DNA of 64,000 nucleotides from Marinibacterium anthonyi (GTDB lineage: Bacteria > Pseudomonadota > Alphaproteobacteria > Rhodobacterales > Rhodobacteraceae): the NCBI GenBank assembly GCA_003217735.2, contig CP031585.1:3087501-3151500 (forward strand), read 5' to 3'. Shown here piece by piece: positions 1 through 5,808 of the stretch; position 1 is the stretch's first letter; every line of letters starts with the position of its first letter. Below the pieces are notes generated by a model that searched no databases, had not been told where the DNA came from, and saw only the letters and a program-made list of their open reading frames with translations. The position numbers and the translations under genes are program-made.

Positions 1-566
1 GCCAGCGCCAGGATGCCGGGCAGGATCCCGGCCAGGAACATCTCGCCCACCGATTGTTCGGTGATCAGACCGTAAAGCAGCAGCGCGATCGACGGCGGGA
101 TCAGGATGCCCAGCGTGCCGCCCGCCGCGAGCGATCCGGTGGCAAGGCGCGGGTCGTAGCCACGCTTTTCCATCTCGGGATAGGCCACGCGGGTCATGGT
201 GGACGCCGTGGCCAGCGACGATCCGGAGACGGTGGAAAAGACACCCGAAGCGACGACACCCGCCGCCGCCAGCCCGCCGGACCATCCCCTGGTCAGACGG
301 CGCGCGCCTTCGAACAGGTCGCGGGCCACGCCCGAGGCGGACATAAGCGCACCCATCAACAGGAACAGCGGCAGCAGCGTGAAGGAATAATTCGACGCGG
401 TCTCGAACGCGGCGGTTTCCAGAACCGACAGCGCCGGAGAGATCCCGACGATCATGGCGAAGCCACCGAAGCCCGCAAGGATCATGGCCAGCCCGATGGG
501 CGCGCCGAAGATCAGCGAGACGAAGAGAAAACCGATGGAAAGGAAACCGATGATCTGAGGGCTCAT
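1..566 (-). CDS. dctM: TRAP transporter large permease (DctM), partial
   Basis: This is the N-terminal part, about 188 residues, of the 12-helix membrane subunit of a tripartite ATP-independent periplasmic transporter. The gene runs off the left edge, so its C-terminus is missing. The visible protein begins MSPQIIGFLSIGFLFVSLIF and is a run of hydrophobic helices with the family's conserved features, including LLPLFLLMGALM and GGTLGILIPPSIALLLYG. TRAP large permeases carry out sodium-driven import of organic acids delivered by the periplasmic receptor. Its start codon overlaps the stop of the small permease by four bases (ATGA), so the two are translationally coupled. The substrate cannot be told from the sequence. 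Confidence 0.95.
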   Translation of the reverse strand, partial: MSPQIIGFLSIGFLFVSLIFGAPIGLAMILAGFGGFAMIVGISPALSVLETAAFETASNYSFTLLPLFLLMGALMSASGVARDLFEGARRLTRGWSGGLAAAGVVASGVFSTVSGSSLATASTMTRVAYPEMEKRGYDPRLATGSLAAGGTLGILIPPSIALLLYGLITEQSVGEMFLAGILPGILAL

Positions 567-1084
567 GTCATCGCCCCTCCCTCGCCGATTTCGGTCGCGG
601 TCAGACCCTCGGCCAGGCAGATGACGGCCAGCGCCAGGCATTCCACCGTGATCGCGGCGTAGAAGGTCCACAGCGGCAGACCCAGGTCCTGGGTGACGTC
701 GCCGCGCCCGGCCAGCTTGATGGCTTCCTCGCCGAAGGACCAGGCCAGCACGACCGCCAGCACCATGATCAGCAGGAACCACAGCCGGGCGGCGCCGGTG
801 CGGATGACGGCGGGAAAGCGGCCGACGAACAGGTCGACGGCGATCATGTTCTTGCGCGCGGCGGCGCCAAGGGCCGCGAAGACCAGCAGCAGCAGCGCAT
901 AGGACGCCTGTTCGATGGCCGCCGGGATCATCAGGTTCACGGCTGTGCCCGACAGGTCGAACAGCGCGCGCGTGGCCACGTTGAAGGCCGTCACGAACAG
1001 CAGGTAAACGGTGGCCAGCCCGGCAAGGCCCAGGCTGAACATTTCGGCCCAGCGGGCCATGCGGTTGAGAATTGAGAGGATCAT
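563..1084 (-). CDS. dctQ: TRAP transporter small permease (DctQ)
   Basis: This 173-residue protein has four predicted membrane helices (roughly residues 15-37, 50-70, 88-110 and 133-157), the usual size and topology of the DctQ subunit that pairs with DctM. The stretch between helices 2 and 3 (ALGAAARKNMIAVDLF) is typical of the family. It lies between the receptor gene dctP, 50 bases upstream, and dctM, which it overlaps by four bases. A strong stem-loop lies in the gap after dctP, so the receptor may be made in excess over the two membrane subunits. Confidence 0.93.
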   Translation of the reverse strand: MILSILNRMARWAEMFSLGLAGLATVYLLFVTAFNVATRALFDLSGTAVNLMIPAAIEQASYALLLLVFAALGAAARKNMIAVDLFVGRFPAVIRTGAARLWFLLIMVLAVVLAWSFGEEAIKLAGRGDVTQDLGLPLWTFYAAITVECLALAVICLAEGLTATEIGEGGAMT

Positions 1085-1105
1085 GGCTTTCGGCTGTCCT
1101 GGATA

Positions 1106-1127
1106 GGCGCGGGGTCAGCCCCGCGCC
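1106..1127 (-). terminator. Intra-operon stem-loop after dctP
   Basis: A perfect 9-bp stem (GGCGCGGGG pairing with CCCCGCGCC) closes a 4-base loop between the dctP stop and the dctQ start. No T-run follows in the direction of transcription, so it is more likely an mRNA-stabilising or partial-termination element than a full terminator. Similar hairpins follow three other binding-protein genes in this window. Confidence 0.6.
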
Positions 1128-1134
1128 GCAGGGA

Positions 1135-2148
1135 TCAGCCCAGCTCCGCCTCGCAGTCCGAGACATAGCCCTTGACCGCCTCGTAGGTCTCGGTCCCCGG
1201 CAGGCCCATGTCATTGAGCTGCTGGATATAGGCGTCGGTGGTCTCGGACGTCGTCGCTTCCCACTTGGCGCGTTCCTCGGGCGACAATTCGATCACGGTC
1301 GAGGTTTCCTTCAGCCCCTCCAGCACCTTGGCGCCGGCGTCGTCATAGCCCTGCCCCGCGATCACCGCCCATTTCATGCCGGTGTTCTCGTCGATGGCGG
1401 CCTTCACGTCGTCGGGCAGCGCCTCGTACTTGTCCTTGTTCATGGTCGCCACGAAGGCCAGCGCGTAAAAGCCGAAGACGGTGTGATACTTGGTCAGCTC
1501 GTCCAACCGGAAGCTTTCGACGCTTTCCCAGGGCAGCATGTAACCGTCGATCGTGCCGCGCTGCAGCGCCTCGTAGGTCTGCGGGGCGGGCATGCCCACG
1601 GGTTCCGCGCCCAGCCGGTCCAGCATGTCGCCGACCACGGTCGTCGGACGGCGCAGCTTCAGCCCCTTGAGGTCATCGAGCGTGCGCACCGGCTTGTCGG
1701 CGGTGTGCAGGTGCCCCGGATCGTGGGTGTGCACGAACAGCACGTGGGTCTCTTCGTATTCGCTGTCCAGCGCGCCGCTGTCGTAAAGCTTCTGGAAGGC
1801 GCACGACCCCACGGCCCCGGTGTCGAACAACCCCGGCAGTTCCATGATCTGGCTCAGCGGGAAGCGGCCGGCGGTATAACCCTGCACGGTCCAGGCGATA
1901 TCGGTGATGCCGTTGATCGCATTGTCATAGCCCGCCGGCGCCTTGCCCAGCGTCTGGGCCGGGAACACCGTCACCTTTGCCGCGCCGCCCGAGGCTTCGG
2001 CCACGGCGTCCGCCCAGCCTTCGAAGATGACCTCGTTCTGCCAGCTGTTGCCGGACATGAAATGCGCAAGGCGCAGGTTTTCCGTGGCATGGGCGGCTGA
2101 TACGGGAATCGCAAGAGCAGCACAGGCAACGGCTAGACGCTGGAACAT
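1135..2148 (-). CDS. dctP: TRAP transporter periplasmic receptor (DctP family)
   Basis: Periplasmic solute-binding protein of about 337 residues that captures the ligand for the DctQM permease. It has a clear Sec signal peptide (MFQRLAVACAALAIPVSAAHA), then the DctP fold. The LDDLKGLKLRRP segment contains the arginine that in this family binds the ligand carboxylate, followed by ALQRGTIDGYMLPWES. The start at 2148 is chosen because GAGG lies six bases upstream; an in-frame ATG at 2160 would add four residues (MRSP) with a poor ribosome site. The leader between this gene and the divergent iclR gene holds an inverted repeat that probably binds the IclR protein. The ligand is unknown, most likely a carboxylate. 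Confidence 0.93.
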   Translation of the reverse strand: MFQRLAVACAALAIPVSAAHATENLRLAHFMSGNSWQNEVIFEGWADAVAEASGGAAKVTVFPAQTLGKAPAGYDNAINGITDIAWTVQGYTAGRFPLSQIMELPGLFDTGAVGSCAFQKLYDSGALDSEYEETHVLFVHTHDPGHLHTADKPVRTLDDLKGLKLRRPTTVVGDMLDRLGAEPVGMPAPQTYEALQRGTIDGYMLPWESVESFRLDELTKYHTVFGFYALAFVATMNKDKYEALPDDVKAAIDENTGMKWAVIAGQGYDDAGAKVLEGLKETSTVIELSPEERAKWEATTSETTDAYIQQLNDMGLPGTETYEAVKGYVSDCEAELG

Positions 2149-2199
2149 GGGGGACCTCATCGTTGGCTCGCCGGATTGGGCGGTTGGTTCTTGGCTTGC

Positions 2200-2229
2200 G
2201 CGATTATCGCACTTATGTTTGATAATCGC
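2200..2229. promoter_or_regulatory. Inverted repeat between dctP and iclR (candidate IclR operator)
   Basis: Two perfect 9-base arms, GCGATTATC (2200-2208) and GATAATCGC (2221-2229), are separated by 12 bases in an AT-richer patch between the divergent genes. The left arm also forms its own short palindrome (GCGAT-T-ATCGC). IclR proteins usually bind such palindromes next to their own gene. The assignment is inferred from position. Confidence 0.6.
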
Positions 2230-2345
2230 ATCGTTTGGTTGGCATGCGGCCCTGTCAAGCCGCAGAGATCCAGCGCCCGCCGGCCTTTGGGCCAACGAGT
2301 GTCGGACTGCCCTGTATTTGTGCAGTGATCCACGGAAGGAGCGCA

Positions 2346-3101
2346 ATGACTATCGCGGAACGGGATCTTTCCCTCACCTTCCTGAAGGGGCTCAACGTCC
2401 TGCAGGCCTTCAACGAAACGCTGACCGACCCGACGGTGGCGGACCTGGCGCGGATCACCGGATACGACCGGGCGATCGTGCGGCGGCTGATCCTGACGCT
2501 GGTCGAAGCCGGCTATGTCGAACGGCTGGACACGCGGTTCAGGCTGACGCCCCGGGTGCTGGTGCTGGGGGGCGGGTTCCTGCGCGGCAACGGCTTTGGC
2601 AAGCTGGTGCAGCCGCTGTTGAACATCTGTGCGTCGGAACTGGGCTATGGGGTGGCGCTGGCCATGGTCGATGGCGATCACGCGGTCTATGTGGCGCAAT
2701 CCACCCTGCAGAATTCGCGATTCACCTTCGGGTTCACCGTGGGCAGCCGCATTCCCCTGCTGCAGACCGCCATCGGGCGGATGTTGCTGGCCTGGGGGGA
2801 TGCGGACTGGTCCGGCCCTACCATCCGGTCCGCCGACCTGGTGCAAAGCACCATGGCCACCCAGATGGATCGCGACCGGATTTCCGACGCGGTGGCGGCG
2901 ATCGGGGATCGGGGTTTCAGCCTGGTGCGCGACGAATTCGAGGACGGGATCACCGGGCTCGCCGTGCCCATCGGCACGCGCGGAACGGTGCGCGCGGCTC
3001 TGGGATTGTCGGAACCCAACGAGGTTCTGAGCGATGCCGAAATACCAAGGATGGTGTCCACCCTGCGCCGCTGCGCGGGGCAATTGCGCGCCGGGTTCTG
3101 A
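2346..3101 (+). CDS. IclR-family transcriptional regulator
   Basis: A 251-residue regulator with an N-terminal winged helix-turn-helix (about residues 10-75, containing TVADLARITGYDRAIVRRLI) and a C-terminal IclR effector-binding domain (LGYGVALAMVDGDHAVYVAQ, later TGLAVPIGTRGTVRAALGLS). The start at 2346 has a strong GGAAGGAG site seven bases or fewer upstream. Longer in-frame starts exist but would run into the promoter region. It diverges from the TRAP operon and most likely controls uptake and breakdown of the TRAP substrate. IclR proteins act as repressors or activators responding to small aromatic or aliphatic acids; which applies here cannot be seen. Confidence 0.92.
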   Translation: MTIAERDLSLTFLKGLNVLQAFNETLTDPTVADLARITGYDRAIVRRLILTLVEAGYVERLDTRFRLTPRVLVLGGGFLRGNGFGKLVQPLLNICASELGYGVALAMVDGDHAVYVAQSTLQNSRFTFGFTVGSRIPLLQTAIGRMLLAWGDADWSGPTIRSADLVQSTMATQMDRDRISDAVAAIGDRGFSLVRDEFEDGITGLAVPIGTRGTVRAALGLSEPNEVLSDAEIPRMVSTLRRCAGQLRAGF

Positions 3102-3132
3102 CCCCGCCGGACGGGTAGTGCGCATACCGGAT

Positions 3133-3138
3133 GGAACC
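3133..3138 (+). promoter_or_regulatory. Candidate ECF sigma -35 box upstream of S8 protease gene
   Basis: GGAACC lies 59 bases before the start of the protease lipoprotein gene. Similar GAACC boxes lie upstream of the anti-sigma gene (4385-4392) and the RTX gene (8310-8317). GGAAC/GAACC is a common -35 core for ECF sigma factors. No experimental start site is known. Confidence 0.4.
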
Positions 3139-3196
3139 ATGCGCCGTCTCGGGCTAACACTCGGGGTCATTGAACGAATGCATAAGGACACGCGAC

Positions 3197-4357
3197 ATGA
3201 GGATCGGCAGGTTTGAACTGCGCGGGCCGCTTTGCCTGGCCCTGGCGGCCGGCGTGGCCCTGGCGGGATGCGAAACGCAGGAGCTGAACCCGCCGCCCCC
3301 CGACCAGATCCGCGCCGATGCCGGCACCGTCGTCGATGCGCGCGAAATCGTGGCGCTTGTCCCCTCGCGCCCCGCCGCCGACCGGCTGCGCAGCGCCGCC
3401 GCTGGCCAGGGTTTCGTGCTGCGGGAACTGTCGCCGCTGTCGGGCCTGGACATGTGGATGGTCCGGTTCCAGATCCCCGAACCGCTGGACGGCCCCGGCG
3501 CCATCGCCGCGCTGGAAACGATCGAGCCGACGGCGACGGCCGGGGTGAACCATGCCTATACCGTTGCGGCCGCCACCGGGACGGACCGTTTCGACTATGC
3601 CACCGCGCTGATGGACTGGCCTGCGGGCGGCTGCCCTGCACACGGGCCGATCGGCATGCTGGACACCGGGGTCGATGCCAGCCTGGCTGCCCGGTCGGGT
3701 GCCGATATCGTCACCCACAGCTTTGCCCGGGGCACCCCCGGCCCGGACGCGCACGGAACCGAGGTCGCCTCGATCCTGGTGGATCCCCGCCGGCTGCACG
3801 ACGTGACGCTGTACAGCGCCGGTGTGATCGCCAGATCGGCGCGCGGCCGGGAAGAAGCCGGGGTCGACAGTATCCTGAAGGCGTTGGACTGGATGGCCGA
3901 AGAGGGCGTGCGCGTGGTCAACGTGAGCCTTGCCGGGCCCTACAACAAGCTGCTGGACCGGGGCGTGGACCGGGCCGTGGCCAAGGGCATGACAATCGTC
4001 GCCGCCGTGGGCAATGACGGCGCCGATGGGGCGCCGCGCTATCCGGCGGCGCTTGGCAATGTCATCGCGGTCACGGCGGTGGATGCGGATGGCCAGATCT
4101 ACCGCAAGGCGGTGCGCGGGCCTTACGTGGACGTGGCCGCACCGGGTGTCGACATCTATGCCGCCGGGCGGTTCGTCAGCGGCACGTCGATGGCGGTGCC
4201 CTTCGTCACCGCCCGTATCGCCGCGGATCCGGACCTGTATCCGGCCCCCACCGCGTCGATCCGCAAGCAGCTGAGCGCCAGCGCGCGCGACCTTGGCCTG
4301 CCGGGGCGCGACACGGTCTATGGCGCGGGACTGGTACTGGCGAAACCGGGCTGCTGA
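3197..4357 (+). CDS. S8 (subtilisin-like) serine protease lipoprotein
   Basis: A 386-residue predicted outer- or inner-membrane lipoprotein. The signal peptide ends in the lipobox LAGC with Cys25 as the lipidation site. The complete subtilase triad is visible: Asp156 in GMLDTGVD, His186 in PDAHGTEVASIL and Ser331 in SGTSMAVPFV, with an oxyanion-hole asparagine in AAVGNDG. Between the lipobox and the catalytic domain, residues about 45-130 look like a subtilisin-type propeptide. The start at 3197 gives the signal peptide; an upstream ATG at 3170 adds nine charged residues and was rejected. The next gene is a membrane anti-sigma-like protein whose outer domain resembles this propeptide, so the protease may act in signalling across the envelope. 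That role is inferred. Confidence 0.9.
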   Translation: MRIGRFELRGPLCLALAAGVALAGCETQELNPPPPDQIRADAGTVVDAREIVALVPSRPAADRLRSAAAGQGFVLRELSPLSGLDMWMVRFQIPEPLDGPGAIAALETIEPTATAGVNHAYTVAAATGTDRFDYATALMDWPAGGCPAHGPIGMLDTGVDASLAARSGADIVTHSFARGTPGPDAHGTEVASILVDPRRLHDVTLYSAGVIARSARGREEAGVDSILKALDWMAEEGVRVVNVSLAGPYNKLLDRGVDRAVAKGMTIVAAVGNDGADGAPRYPAALGNVIAVTAVDADGQIYRKAVRGPYVDVAAPGVDIYAAGRFVSGTSMAVPFVTARIAADPDLYPAPTASIRKQLSASARDLGLPGRDTVYGAGLVLAKPGC

Positions 4358-4363
4358 GATACA

Positions 4364-4395
4364 TTCAACTTTGACGGGTTGAAATTTGAACCGTC
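4364..4395 (+). promoter_or_regulatory. Leader of anti-sigma gene with GAACC box
   Basis: This AT-rich stretch carries the short inverted repeat TTCAAC/GTTGAA (4364-4369, 4378-4383) and then TTTGAACC (4385-4392), 79 bases before the anti-sigma start. TTTGAACC also occurs at nearly the same distance upstream of the RTX gene, so it is a candidate ECF-dependent promoter element. Confidence 0.4.
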
Positions 4396-4470
4396 TGGCC
4401 CCGACATCCGACCCAATACACAAGGCCGGATGGGACGGGGCCGTACCGGGATCGAAAAGGAGGCCGAACA

Positions 4471-5064
4471 ATGGCCGAGAACGCAGAGCGACCGAGCGAC
4501 GAGGAGCTGTTGGACTTCCTGTCCGGGCGGCTGTCTCCGATCAAGGCAGCAAACATCGAAGCCCGGGCCGTGGACGATCCCGACCTTGCCGCGGAAATCG
4601 CGCTGATGCGCGGGGTCCGGGGCGCCATGGCGGTCTCTGAAAATCAGACACCCCCGGGCGAGCTGGGCTGGAAACGGCTGGAACGGGCGATGGATGCCGA
4701 ACAGGCGCCGCCCCGCCCCGCCGCGCAGCCGACGCCGATCTGGCGCGTGGCCGCCGTGGCGGCGGTTGCCGCCGTGGTGACCTGGCAGGTCGTCGCCGTG
4801 CCGATCCTCGGTGGGCGCGACACTGGCTACGAGACCGCCAGCGAAAGCCCGGCCCCCGGCGTCAACCTGACGGTCGCCTTCTCTCCCTCGGCCACCGAAG
4901 AACAGATCCGCACGTTGCTGTCGCAGACCGGCGGGCGGGTGACCGACGGACCAAGCGCCATCGGGCTCTGGCAGGTTTCCTTCGATGACGAGGCCGCGCG
5001 CACTGCCGCGCTGAAGACCTTCACCCAGGGCGGCGGCATCGTCGACCTCGTGCAGGAGGACTGA
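4471..5064 (+). CDS. Membrane anti-sigma factor-like protein
   Basis: A 197-residue protein with a short cytoplasmic N-terminus (DEELLDFLSGRLSP, the usual start of anti-sigma domains), one membrane helix at about residues 90-112 and a periplasmic C-terminal domain. It has no cysteine or histidine, so it is not a zinc-type anti-sigma factor. The outer domain (VAFSPSATEEQIRTLL through GPSAIGLWQVSF) resembles the propeptide region of the neighbouring S8 protease. AGGAGG lies just before the ATG at 4471. The ECF sigma gene is convergent next door, an uncommon arrangement since sigma and anti-sigma are usually co-transcribed. Binding to that sigma is inferred from adjacency and architecture. Confidence 0.8.
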   Translation: MAENAERPSDEELLDFLSGRLSPIKAANIEARAVDDPDLAAEIALMRGVRGAMAVSENQTPPGELGWKRLERAMDAEQAPPRPAAQPTPIWRVAAVAAVAAVVTWQVVAVPILGGRDTGYETASESPAPGVNLTVAFSPSATEEQIRTLLSQTGGRVTDGPSAIGLWQVSFDDEAARTAALKTFTQGGGIVDLVQED

Positions 5065-5096
5065 GGCGCAGGCCTTGGCCCCGGGCGCCCTGCGCC
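5065..5096. terminator. Stem-loop between convergent anti-sigma and sigma genes
   Basis: Arms GGCGCAGG (5065-5072) and CCTGCGCC (5089-5096) flank a 16-base loop between two convergent genes. There is no T-run on either side, so this is a weak call. Confidence 0.35.
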
Positions 5097-5118
5097 GGCG
5101 CCAATCCCGGAACGTGCC

Positions 5119-5664
5119 TCAGGCGGTCCGGGCCTCGTCCCGTGTCAGGCAGCGCATCAGCAGCTTCTTGGCGTGAAAGATCCGGGTCTTGATCGTGCCC
5201 ACGGGCACGCCTTCGACCTCGGAGGCTTCGGGATAGCTCAGATCCTCGTAAAACGTCAGCCGGATCGCATTCTTCTGCGCATCCGGCAGCTTGTCCATGC
5301 AGGCCTTGACCCGTGCCGCGTCAGTGGCGGCCTCCATGACGGCCTGCGGCGACGGGCTGTCGTCCGCGATCGTGTCGTCCACCGTATCCCGCAGCGATGT
5401 CCGCTGTGCCTTGCGCACCCGGTCCACCGCCTTGTTGCGGGCGATCCCGTACAGCCAGGTCTTGACCGACGACTTGCCCTGGAACCGCGTGGCGCTTCTC
5501 CAGACCTCCAGAAAGGTCTCCTGCATGACGTCGGCGGACTCGAACGCATCGCCAAGGCGCGACTGCACGAACCGGAACATCCCCGCCTGGTGGCGTTCGT
5601 AAAGCTCCTTCATCGCGCGGCGGTCCCCCTGGCCGATCCGCGTCACCAGGTCTGTATCCTGCAC
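5119..5664 (-). CDS. ECF (group 4) RNA polymerase sigma factor
   Basis: A 181-residue extracytoplasmic-function sigma factor. Region 2 spans about residues 20-90 (KELYERHQAGMFRFVQSRLG, then DVMQETFLEVWRSATRF), and region 4 about residues 120-175 (LPDAQKNAIRLTFYEDLSYP with the helix-turn-helix EASEVEGVPVGTIKTRIFHA). The start is a GTG at 5664 with a very good AGGAGG five bases upstream. Its leader contains a 12-bp perfect palindrome. The gene faces the anti-sigma gene across 54 bases. It probably directs transcription of the protease, the anti-sigma and possibly the RTX gene, all of which carry GAACC boxes. Confidence 0.93.
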   Translation of the reverse strand: MQDTDLVTRIGQGDRRAMKELYERHQAGMFRFVQSRLGDAFESADVMQETFLEVWRSATRFQGKSSVKTWLYGIARNKAVDRVRKAQRTSLRDTVDDTIADDSPSPQAVMEAATDAARVKACMDKLPDAQKNAIRLTFYEDLSYPEASEVEGVPVGTIKTRIFHAKKLLMRCLTRDEARTA

Positions 5665-5686
5665 TCGGCCCTCCTGACGGTCATCT

Positions 5687-5698
5687 TGACGTACGTCA
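5687..5698. promoter_or_regulatory. 12-bp perfect palindrome upstream of ECF sigma gene
   Basis: TGACGTACGTCA is a perfect palindrome 23 bases upstream of the GTG start of the sigma gene and could be a regulator binding site. The cognate protein is unknown. Confidence 0.4.
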
Positions 5699-5735
5699 CG
5701 TGCATAGGTGGATCGGCCCCCCGAAACAACAAAGA

Positions 5736-5760
5736 CCCCGCCGGTACGGGACCGGCGGGG
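5736..5760 (-). terminator. Rho-independent terminator of RTX gene
   Basis: Perfect 10-bp stem (CCCCGCCGGT with ACCGGCGGGG) and a 5-base loop. On the minus strand the hairpin is followed by TCTTTGTTGTTT. It lies about 50 bases after the RTX stop codon and just before the sigma gene leader. Confidence 0.85.
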
Positions 5761-5808
5761 AAGGTGACGGAGCGATACGCCTTACCAAGGCGCATCTTCC
5801 GCTGTGCA

